From SLFT01 sp964493075 (GTDB lineage: Bacteria > Hydrogenedentota > Hydrogenedentia > Hydrogenedentales > CAITNO01): a stretch of 39,994 nucleotides of DNA. The notes beneath the pieces are model-generated. The model was not told the DNA's origin. It made no database searches and saw nothing but the letters and a program-made list of their open reading frames with translations. Of the stretch, positions 8,934 to 16,720 are shown piece by piece. The stretch covers positions 1-39,994 of the forward strand of contig CAZBNU010000010.1 in assembly GCA_964493075.1 (NCBI GenBank), in the 5' to 3' direction. Positions within the stretch are counted from its first letter, which is position 1. Each line of letters opens with the position of its first letter. A program made the position numbers and the translations under genes.

Positions 8934-10286
8934 ATGCAACCAGAAATCCCGAAATTTGCCCATGTCACGGACGCAGGTCGCCTGGTCGCGCAGTTGGGTG
9001 ACGATTTTGCCGTGGTCAAGAACCCGCCCTATGTGTTTCCCGCCTACGATGTGTATGTCCTGGCAGCGCCCCATAGGCAACTCGACGAGGGGTTGACGGC
9101 GGCTGTTATGGATATGGACGGCACCACGACCACGACCGAGGTGTTGTGTACCGGTGCACTGGAGGCCATGGTGCAGCGGCTCAGCGGCATGGAAGAAGCC
9201 ACAGGCATATCTACCCTCAACCATGAGCGCGACTACCCCCATATCATCGGCAACAGCACCACCCGGCACGTGGAGTACCTGGTCGCCACCTATGGGGAGG
9301 GGTTTGTACTTGAGGCTATGTGCCGTAGTTTCATTGAGGCCTGCGCCTGGAATATCGCTTGTGCGCTGGACCCGAAACGGGGCGAAGAAGCGGCGACCGC
9401 GTTGCGTGTTCAGGGGCTGGACACCCTTCTTGCAGATCCCCTCTTCAAGAAATTGTGTGATGCAATGGCGGAAAACAGCGATGCTGCTTTGACATTATCG
9501 GACAGGCTGACCACAGCATACAAAGGCCGATTGCGCGCTCAGAGCGTGGCTGACCGCACGCGCATCGGCATTGAAGTGTATTATCAGCGCTACCATCAAT
9601 CGCTCCGCAATATTGAAAATGGAACTTTCCCATGCACCCCCGAACAGCCCCGCCCCATAGCGCCTATGCCGGGTATCGGCATTGCGCTGGCGCTGCTCAA
9701 AGGATGGCTGGGCAAAGATGCCGCCTGCCTTGGCGAAAGCCTTGCAGCATACCTGCATGACCAGGATTCCCAGGCGGTTGCGGCAGGAATTGCAAGGCTC
9801 TCATCCCTGGGTGAACATTTCGCCGCCCATCCGGTGAAGCTGGGACTGGTTACCTCGTCCATTGCCGCCGAAGCCACAATAGTGTTGCGGGAAGTATTCC
9901 GTGTGATTCATGAGGAAATAAACGACTGGCCCCTGTCCCGGGAGAAGCGTGATTTCCTGAGGAGCAAATTTGAAGACCCCGCCCACGTCTACGATGCGTG
10001 CATTACCGCATCCGATTCCAGCGAGATACGACTGAAACCGCACCGCGACCTCTACGCCATCGCCCTGCATACACTGGGCATTCCGCCCGAACAGTTTCAT
10101 CGTGTTGCCGGCTTCGAGGACAGCGAATCCGGCACCATCGCCATACGCGCCGCAGGCATCTCCCTGTGCTGCGCCCTGCCCTTCGCCATGACCCACAATC
10201 ACCGTTTTGAAGCGGCCACACAAGTATGCCACGACGGCATCCCGGAAGTAATCCTCATCAAGAATTTCTTCCTGGGGACTTCATAG
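8934..10286 (+). CDS. HAD-superfamily hydrolase (phosphatase/phosphomutase-like) with a very large cap
   Basis: All four HAD motifs are visible in this 450-residue protein. Motif I is VMDMDGTTTT with Asp60 and Asp62, motif II is LVTSS near residues 305-309, motif III Lys is probably Lys368 in RLKPHRDLY, and motif IV is GFEDSESG with Asp396. The arrangement resembles beta-phosphoglucomutase or phosphonatase relatives. The distance from motif I to motif II is about 240 residues, where 80-110 is common, so the alpha-helical cap is greatly enlarged. The substrate cannot be told from sequence. The ATG lies one base after the tolB stop, so the two are very probably co-translated. No signal peptide is seen, so it should act in the cytoplasm. 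Confidence 0.85.
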   Translation: MQPEIPKFAHVTDAGRLVAQLGDDFAVVKNPPYVFPAYDVYVLAAPHRQLDEGLTAAVMDMDGTTTTTEVLCTGALEAMVQRLSGMEEATGISTLNHERDYPHIIGNSTTRHVEYLVATYGEGFVLEAMCRSFIEACAWNIACALDPKRGEEAATALRVQGLDTLLADPLFKKLCDAMAENSDAALTLSDRLTTAYKGRLRAQSVADRTRIGIEVYYQRYHQSLRNIENGTFPCTPEQPRPIAPMPGIGIALALLKGWLGKDAACLGESLAAYLHDQDSQAVAAGIARLSSLGEHFAAHPVKLGLVTSSIAAEATIVLREVFRVIHEEINDWPLSREKRDFLRSKFEDPAHVYDACITASDSSEIRLKPHRDLYAIALHTLGIPPEQFHRVAGFEDSESGTIAIRAAGISLCCALPFAMTHNHRFEAATQVCHDGIPEVILIKNFFLGTS

Positions 10287-10615
10287 GGCTACAGTACAGC
10301 AATACACACTGATTCAGTGCCTTATCGGTTTGGAACCGCAATAAAAAGCAAGAAGTTAAATTAGCACAAAAGTTACCGTCACCGTCATTGCGAGGCACGA
10401 AGCAATCTGATGTTACGCGATGGCCTATCTGTCAACGAGATTGCTTCGTGCCTCGCAATGACGGGGCTGATGATATTGTTCTGGGTTGCGGGCGAAGTCC
10501 GCGTTAGATAAAATTATCCTCAGTGCGGATAATAACCGGTATTATAAGAATGAAATACTTGAAGATGACGAAAACTTGTCAGCCCTTCGGAGTCAAGCGC
10601 CTAAAGGATATAACT
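10287..10615. other. Intergenic region with a perfect inverted repeat and a small palindrome
   Basis: This 329-base region lies between the HAD gene and the propeller glycosidase-like gene. It contains the 27-bp inverted repeat at 10382-10464. It also has a small palindrome with 7-bp arms (ATTATCC at 10513-10519, GGATAAT at 10527-10533) that could be an operator. A -10-like TATTAT lies at 10540-10545 without a matching -35. No further gene is supported. Confidence 0.55.
10382..10464. repeat. Perfect 27-bp inverted repeat, MITE/REP-like intergenic element
   Basis: The left arm (10382-10408) begins CCGTCATTGCGAGGCACGAA, and the right arm (10438-10464) is its exact reverse complement ending GCAATGACGG. 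The loop is 29 bases. Closely similar 'cattgcgagg...gaagcaatct' inverted repeats are known as dispersed intergenic elements in many unrelated bacterial genomes. There is no open reading frame inside and no T-run after it, so a simple terminator is unlikely. Confidence 0.85.
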
Positions 10616-12598
10616 ATGATGACACTGTGTATGCGTATGTTCCTGTTTTTGGTCTTGTCAACGGCCCTCTTCCCTTCTTATGGTAATGCTGCTGTCCAAC
10701 AATCGGGGATAACCCTGTATGTGTCCAAGTTGGGCGACAACAGCGACGGCCTTTCCTGGGCAACAGCGCTTACCACGATACAGGCGGCGCTGGATGCCAT
10801 CCCCGACAACCAGGGCGGGCATCGGGTGGTGGTGCGGCCGGACACCTATATGGAAGCGAACCTGTCCGTGCCTCATCCCGGCGCTGCGGGGGCATACAAT
10901 TTGCTCGTGGGCGATAAGGACGGCAGCCTCGGGTCAGGGACTTCGGGCTGGGTGCTGATTGATTCCGGCGACCCGGATGCAGGCTTCAAAAGTTATGACT
11001 GGTGGGGCACGATTCGGGCGACGCAGGAAGGGTGGTCAAAGGAACATACCGCACCCACGTTCTCCGCCATCAACTGGGACCGGTGGCATCTCAAAGACCT
11101 GTATGTTACCGGCGGCGACGCGGGCCTGTTCTGGGACTGCACCAACCGCATTGAACCATTCACAGTTATTGTGGAGGACTGCGTCAGCATAGGCCGCGCC
11201 TTTGGCGGCGGCGTGGCAAGCTGCCTGTCACGCACGGAAGAGCCTATCACGTTCCAGCGGTGTCTGTTATGGGCGCTGGACTGGTGGGGCGATACGTCGG
11301 CGGCTTATGTGCGCGTGGAAAACGAGTCCATGCCCAACCGGCCCGATGTGTTGTTCGAGGATTGCACGCTGGCGAGTCCGCAATGCGCGCTCAAGGGAGG
11401 CAACTATGGGTTCCACACCTATTCAAGAATCAAAACAAAAAACTCAAAACTGGTCACGTTGAATTTTTCGCAGCCCGTGGGCACGCCCAGTGACGGCGCT
11501 ATTGTGAGCATGCAAAACGGTAAGTACATCCATTTCGATTTGGAAGACACTACCATCATGGGCTACAAGGTCTTTGGCGTCAAAGTGGATACCGATTCGG
11601 TGGATGCCATCCAGTTTACGACAACCGGTGATGTAAAGGCCTATGTGCAGTTCACCCAGTCCGTACCCGAGGGCATGTTCCGGATCAACCACTGGCCAGC
11701 AGATGTGTTCGCAAGTATCGCGCCGCCTGTGGTGACGCGCACACCGCCCGCACTGAAGCGAAACGACTGGAAACTCAAAGACCTGTGTGAAGTATCTCAT
11801 GTCTTCTGGAAAGACTGCCTGTGTCGCATGGAATGCATCCGTCCCGGTCAGGGCGGTACGCGGGAGGACTATTATTTGCTTCTGCTTGATGCCGAAACAG
11901 GCGAGGAACTGGCACGATTCGCGGAAGGCTACGGTCTGGCCTGTGCGTTGGTGCATGAGGATGTGTTTTATGCCTTTGCATCGCGGTTCGAAGATGCCAA
12001 CTGGAACGACGTCACCATGTTCCGTTCAGCAGACTTGAAGGAATGGACAAGCAGCCTCGTTATCCAGCAGGAGCAGGAGCACCTCTTTAACTCATCCGTA
12101 TGCCAGGGGCCGGACGGCTTTGTCATGGCGTATGAATCCAACGACCCGACATACCCGGCGTTCACCACCAAGTTTGCTTCTTCGCCGGATTTGGAACACT
12201 GGACAAAACTGCCGGGCGCAACCTTCGGCACGAACCGGTACACCGCCTGTCCCAATATCCATTACGCCAACGGCTATTACCACGTGCTGTACCTCGAACG
12301 TCGTGCGCCCCGTTGGTTCTTTGAAACCTACATCACCCGCTCGTCTGATTTGCAGCACTGGGAACTGAGCACCGCTAATCCTGTCATTTCCCCGGAAGGC
12401 ACAGACGAAGGCATCAACGCTTCCGACCCGGACCTCATTGAATGCAAGGGAAAAACGCGCCTCTACTATGCCGTCGGCGACCAGAAGACCTGGATGAACA
12501 TCAAGTACGCCGAATATGACGGCACCCTCGCCGATTGCCTCGAACAGTGGTATGCCGTGCCGGGAATTACGGAACATGGCGCTGGTTCTGCTCAATAG
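10616..12598 (+). CDS. Exported beta-helix plus five-bladed-propeller glycoside-hydrolase-like protein
   Basis: The start at 10616 is chosen because AAAGGA lies seven bases before it and a normal signal peptide then follows (MMTLCMRMFLFLVLS, cleavage near GNAA). The mature protein of about 630 residues has two parts. Residues about 30-370 begin LYVSKLGDNSDGLSWATALT, the typical opening of secreted right-handed beta-helix (pectate-lyase-like) domains. Residues about 385-650 contain repeated blades ending in RSADLKEW, SSPDLEHW and RSSDLQHW, as in GH43/GH117/GH130-type five-bladed propellers. Such proteins act on or bind polysaccharides outside the cytoplasm. The catalytic residues cannot be assigned with certainty, so activity is unproven. 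The next gene begins 74 bp downstream in the same direction, which suggests a shared transcript. Confidence 0.75.
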   Translation: MMTLCMRMFLFLVLSTALFPSYGNAAVQQSGITLYVSKLGDNSDGLSWATALTTIQAALDAIPDNQGGHRVVVRPDTYMEANLSVPHPGAAGAYNLLVGDKDGSLGSGTSGWVLIDSGDPDAGFKSYDWWGTIRATQEGWSKEHTAPTFSAINWDRWHLKDLYVTGGDAGLFWDCTNRIEPFTVIVEDCVSIGRAFGGGVASCLSRTEEPITFQRCLLWALDWWGDTSAAYVRVENESMPNRPDVLFEDCTLASPQCALKGGNYGFHTYSRIKTKNSKLVTLNFSQPVGTPSDGAIVSMQNGKYIHFDLEDTTIMGYKVFGVKVDTDSVDAIQFTTTGDVKAYVQFTQSVPEGMFRINHWPADVFASIAPPVVTRTPPALKRNDWKLKDLCEVSHVFWKDCLCRMECIRPGQGGTREDYYLLLLDAETGEELARFAEGYGLACALVHEDVFYAFASRFEDANWNDVTMFRSADLKEWTSSLVIQQEQEHLFNSSVCQGPDGFVMAYESNDPTYPAFTTKFASSPDLEHWTKLPGATFGTNRYTACPNIHYANGYYHVLYLERRAPRWFFETYITRSSDLQHWELSTANPVISPEGTDEGINASDPDLIECKGKTRLYYAVGDQKTWMNIKYAEYDGTLADCLEQWYAVPGITEHGAGSAQ

Positions 12599-12672
12599 CA
12601 AAATTGTATGTTCCGCAACAAAAGGTATACCATGATTATGGTCAGGTAGTATCAATAAGGAGCATACAGGTC

Positions 12673-15600
12673 ATGAATATGAGTTGCACAAGATGTAAAG
12701 ACCACGCACGGATTTTTCTTCTGCTATCGGCAACACTCCTGTTGTCAGTGTCCGCATACGCCGCGCTGGAGCAAGTGTTTTCCGACCGGCCCAACCGGGT
12801 GTCTTTTGAACCACAGACGGCAAAGTATGTGCGGTTTATTATCCACGCCACAAACGGCGGCGGCGCGCCGTGTATTGATGAACTCGAAATATACGGCCCG
12901 GAGGAACCCAAGCGAAACTTCGCCTTGTCGCCCCGTGCCGTCCCATCGGCTTCGTCCTGTATTGCCGGACACCCCATACATAAAGTGGCGCATCTGAATG
13001 ATGGCAACTACGGCAACAGTTATAGTTGGATCAGCGCGGGGGAACCGGATGCCTGGGCGCAGATTGAATTGCCGGAACCAGTGTTGATAAACCGCGTGGT
13101 GTTCTCCCGCGACCGGCTGCGCCAGTTCGGCGACCGGATGCCGATACAGTTTACAGTGTGCCTGTCACAGGACGGCGCGACCTGGACAGCTGTTGCCGAA
13201 GTAGCCGCCACGGCAGCAGCGGTAAATCTGAGTCCACAAAGCCCGTCCGGACCCGGCAACATTCCCGCCCCGCCGCCACCACCGAAAGGCGTGGCAATGC
13301 CCGACCTTATGAATCTGGGCAGTGACGCCACGGAAGAGGATAAGTTGCGTTACGCCTTCCTTGCGGAAGAACACGCCTGGGTGAAAACATGGGGCTACGC
13401 CGATTTGGATCCGCGGCTGGTGCCGTACAACGGTCGTGTAAAAGAATATCCGCGACACGTAGGCGATGATGTGATTCCATTGCCGGAATTGGAGGTCGCC
13501 CCTGCATTGGACGTTGCGATGGAGGATGCCGGATGGAATACGGCATCCCGTGGCGTGGCGCGTGTTGCCTGGCCGTATGATTTTGACATCGGGCCATTGG
13601 TGGAACATGCCGTGCTGGTGGGACATTATGACGGGTATCTGTATCTTGGCATCACAGTAGACCGTCTGCTCAGCGAGCATCTGGTGGTGGTATCCACGCC
13701 GGATATGAAAAATGCCGGTGTCATTGCTGTGACGGATAAGGGTATGGTGTTCCGCGTTTATGGTCCCGGTGATGCGGTGGAGGAAACACCCGTGGAGGGT
13801 GTTCATGATGAATCCTTTACCCGGTTCGTGTTGCGTCTGCCGCTGGATAAGTTTCCCGATTGCCGGGAAAAAGGATTGCGTCTCGGACTGGGCATGGGCG
13901 GACGGCATACTCCAATAATTGGCCGTCCCATTACACTGAAGTTCGCCAACTTTTCCCTGGCGGAAGTAGCGCCCTGTGTAGGTAGAGTTCTGCTTGTGCA
14001 TTTATTTATTCCAGATGATGCAGATGAAACAACAGTATCATATACGAGTTCGTCGTATGATGCTTCCGACAATTCTTCTGATGGTGACCGACCCGTAAAA
14101 CACTCCTCAGATAAAACCATTACCCTTATTCCTGGAATGCAATGGCCTATTCATTTTGTCGTGCCCAATGGTGCTATAGGACAGGAACTTCGTTTTGATG
14201 TAACAGATGCAACAGGGGAGACTTACACACTGCATTTGCTTCGATATGATCCTCTTGACCGTACCTTGCCGCTTTTTAGAGATATGTTCGAGCGATTTGA
14301 GAAACAGGGTATGGATATTTCAGCAGAGCGTACCGCGTACTATGATAATTACATTGAAAGACATCGGGGATTACTAAAAAAAGAGCAGCCTGACCGCGCT
14401 CTGGAACGCGCCTTATTTTTTGAGGTACGGAATATGAAGCGCAAACTCTTCATGCGTGCGCCAGACCTGAAACCCATAGAACAGATTCTTTTCGCGAAGC
14501 GGAACGCCTTCGAGCCATCTCACAATTACAGCGATTATTTCGATTCCGCGTGGCGTCCCGGCGGCGGTGTGTTTACGCTCACCATTCCCGAGGACAGCGG
14601 CTATTATGTCCCGGAACGGGCGCAATTGACGCAACTCTTTGACTCCGGCGATGGCATTGCCCGCAACCCCATGGCGGACTTCGATCTGGACAAGATTTAC
14701 TTTTCCTACAAGCCCACTCAGGATGGCTATTATCATGTTATGTCTGTGGAACCGGACGGCAGCGATTTGCGTCAATTGACGGACGGCCCCTTCCATGATT
14801 TGTGGCCGTGTCCGTTACCCGACGGCGACCTCACCGTAATCAGCACACGTTGCACGGCGCGGTTTATCTGTTGGCGGCCCCAGGCATCGGTGCTGTTCCG
14901 TATGAAACCGGACGGTACAGACTTCCAACCGTTGTCCTTTGCTAACCTCACCGAATGGGCATCGTCGGTGATGTCGGACGGGCGCATCATCTGGACGCGC
15001 TCCGAGTACCAGGACAAGGGCGCAGACTTTGGGCATACCCTCTGGGCGATCCGTCCGGATGGCTCCTATCCTGAACTTATTTTCGGCAACACCATCATCC
15101 AGCCGAACGGCTACGCCAACGGACGCGAGGTGCCGGGAACGAAGGAATTCTCCTGTACGCTCATTTCCCATTTTGGCGATTTGAACGGACCGATTGCGCT
15201 GGTGGACACGGCGAAGGGACGCATGAATAAGGAAGCCATCACCAGCCTGACGCCCGAAGTGCCGTGGCCGGGCATGTGGCCGGACAGCGAATGTTTCCGC
15301 GAGGCCTTTCCTTTGTCCCGCGATTATTTCCTGTGTGCCCATGCGCCGCGCAGAACCTTCGGCATCTATGTCATAGACCGCTATGGCAACCGGGAAATGC
15401 TGTACCTCGATCCTGAAATTTCGAGTATGTGCCCCACCCCGTTCCGGGTGCAGCCTCGTCCACCTGTGCTGGCCGCTGCTGCGAATGATCCTAACCTTCC
15501 AGAAACCGGTGAATTCATTCTGCAGGATGTGTACCAGGGCATCTCGCCGCCCGTAAAACGTGGCGATGTTAAATATATCCGCATCTCTGAGGAGGTGCGC

Positions 15601-16347
15601 GCCACGCTCGACGAAATGCCCGACGGCAGCTTCCGCGCAGACCACCCGGAATTCCAGGACTGGTACGCCACGCCGGTACACAAGGTGAGCGGTCCCTTCG
15701 GCTGGACTACATACGTCGCCAAGGCATCCCACGGCATTGTGCCGGTGGCGGAGGACGGTTCCGCCCGGTTCACCGCGCCCTCCGGCAAGGTGCTGTATTT
15801 CGCGGCGCTCGACAAGGACTTCAATGAACTGCAGCGGATGCGCAGCATCGTGCAGATGCAGCCCGGCGAGGTGCGCAGCTGCATCGGTTGTCATGAACAC
15901 CGCGAAATGGCGCCGAACATGGACGCACGCATGTTGGCGCGGGAAGTGCAGACGCCTATTGCCGCCGAGTGGGAAGGACAAGCCTTCTCCTACGAGCACG
16001 TGGTGCAGCCTGTGCTGGACAAACATTGTATCCGCTGCCACAACGAAAACCATCCTAAGGGCCTGAACTACTCCGGGGAACGGGATGCCGAAAAAGTACC
16101 CATATCCTACCGCACCCTCATCGAAAAAGGCTTGGTGCATTATGCCGACATGGGCTGGAATTCCGGCGGCTGCGAGAAGATCGAGCCGCTGTCGCTGGGC
16201 GTGTTGAAGAGCCGGCTCTGGGAGAAACTGAACGCTGGCCACCAAAACATCTCGCTCACTACAGATGAAACACTCCGCATCAAAACCTGGATTGATCTGA
16301 ATTGCCCGCTTTGGCCCGACTACCAGAACCGACTGGAACGGGAGTAG
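12673..16347 (+). CDS. Large exported dihaem protein with F5/8 C domain and hydrazine-synthase-alpha-like region
   Basis: The 1224-residue product starts at the ATG at 12673, preceded by AAGGAG at about ten bases, and has a signal peptide ending near SAYA. Residues about 35-180 look like an F5/8 type C (discoidin) carbohydrate-binding fold. Residues about 215-450 have a CBM9-like or Ig-like character. Residues about 640-930 carry propeller strands such as YYHVMSVEPDGSDLRQLTDG. The C-terminus has two c-type haem sites, CIGCH (Cys1070-His1074) and CIRCH (Cys1119-His1123). This layout matches the broad family sharing the middle domain and dihaem end of HzsA, the alpha subunit of hydrazine synthase. 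No HzsB or HzsC gene is nearby, so hydrazine synthesis is not claimed; a periplasmic redox enzyme of unknown substrate is the cautious reading. Confidence 0.72.
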   Translation: MNMSCTRCKDHARIFLLLSATLLLSVSAYAALEQVFSDRPNRVSFEPQTAKYVRFIIHATNGGGAPCIDELEIYGPEEPKRNFALSPRAVPSASSCIAGHPIHKVAHLNDGNYGNSYSWISAGEPDAWAQIELPEPVLINRVVFSRDRLRQFGDRMPIQFTVCLSQDGATWTAVAEVAATAAAVNLSPQSPSGPGNIPAPPPPPKGVAMPDLMNLGSDATEEDKLRYAFLAEEHAWVKTWGYADLDPRLVPYNGRVKEYPRHVGDDVIPLPELEVAPALDVAMEDAGWNTASRGVARVAWPYDFDIGPLVEHAVLVGHYDGYLYLGITVDRLLSEHLVVVSTPDMKNAGVIAVTDKGMVFRVYGPGDAVEETPVEGVHDESFTRFVLRLPLDKFPDCREKGLRLGLGMGGRHTPIIGRPITLKFANFSLAEVAPCVGRVLLVHLFIPDDADETTVSYTSSSYDASDNSSDGDRPVKHSSDKTITLIPGMQWPIHFVVPNGAIGQELRFDVTDATGETYTLHLLRYDPLDRTLPLFRDMFERFEKQGMDISAERTAYYDNYIERHRGLLKKEQPDRALERALFFEVRNMKRKLFMRAPDLKPIEQILFAKRNAFEPSHNYSDYFDSAWRPGGGVFTLTIPEDSGYYVPERAQLTQLFDSGDGIARNPMADFDLDKIYFSYKPTQDGYYHVMSVEPDGSDLRQLTDGPFHDLWPCPLPDGDLTVISTRCTARFICWRPQASVLFRMKPDGTDFQPLSFANLTEWASSVMSDGRIIWTRSEYQDKGADFGHTLWAIRPDGSYPELIFGNTIIQPNGYANGREVPGTKEFSCTLISHFGDLNGPIALVDTAKGRMNKEAITSLTPEVPWPGMWPDSECFREAFPLSRDYFLCAHAPRRTFGIYVIDRYGNREMLYLDPEISSMCPTPFRVQPRPPVLAAAANDPNLPETGEFILQDVYQGISPPVKRGDVKYIRISEEVRATLDEMPDGSFRADHPEFQDWYATPVHKVSGPFGWTTYVAKASHGIVPVAEDGSARFTAPSGKVLYFAALDKDFNELQRMRSIVQMQPGEVRSCIGCHEHREMAPNMDARMLAREVQTPIAAEWEGQAFSYEHVVQPVLDKHCIRCHNENHPKGLNYSGERDAEKVPISYRTLIEKGLVHYADMGWNSGGCEKIEPLSLGVLKSRLWEKLNAGHQNISLTTDETLRIKTWIDLNCPLWPDYQNRLERE

Positions 16348-16720
16348 GAAATTTAACAGTGATAAGGGGGTTGAACTTTATAACGGGAGATTGTGCGTAC
16401 GCCGAAAGAGAAACAGGTTCTTGAAAAATCTATTTACCAGTTGCAGGGTAATTCTTGTGTTAGAATGGGTCGCTCAGTATTGTAACGTTCTGCACCGAGC
16501 GTCCTGGTTTTTGCAACCCGACCTGCACCGTAAATAGTGCTGTACTTGAATTCACAGCGTTATCATGGTATTATTGAATTAGTAAATTTTATGGTTTTGC
16601 AGGACCGTTAATTAATTGGTACTCTTTTCGTTTAGGTCATGTTTGACGATAGTTCTCAAGTAGTGCTGATTACTTTCTGGTGGTGCGAATAAATGAAAAA
16701 GCACGAAAAGGACTATTTTT
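16348..16720. other. Long leader region upstream of the Gly-rich protein
   Basis: This 373-base AT-rich stretch holds no supported gene. An extended -10-like TGTTAGAAT lies at 16458-16466, and a better two-box promoter lies at 16546-16574. A weak stem (CGCTC near 16473, GAGCG near 16497) precedes a short T-run and could be a terminator for the upstream gene, but it is only five pairs long. Confidence 0.45.
16546..16574 (+). promoter_or_regulatory. Predicted sigma-70-type promoter for the Gly-rich surface protein
   Basis: TTGAAT at 16546-16551 and TATTAT at 16569-16574 are separated by 17 bases, the optimal spacing. Transcription would start near 16581 and give a leader of about 140 bases before the ATG at 16721. 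This is read from consensus match only. Confidence 0.5.

Noticed and set aside
14815..16245. 476-codon open frame on the minus strand
   Set aside because: It lies opposite the dihaem protein whose haem motifs, signal peptide and start site are clear; its composition is rich in His and Arg as expected for a shadow.
12673..16347. True hydrazine synthase and anammox metabolism
   Set aside because: No HzsB/HzsC, hydrazine dehydrogenase or other anammox gene is seen; the fold is shared by many non-anammox proteins.
16470..16520. Terminator after the dihaem protein
   Set aside because: The stem is only five pairs with a loop of about 20 bases, so it is too weak to call.
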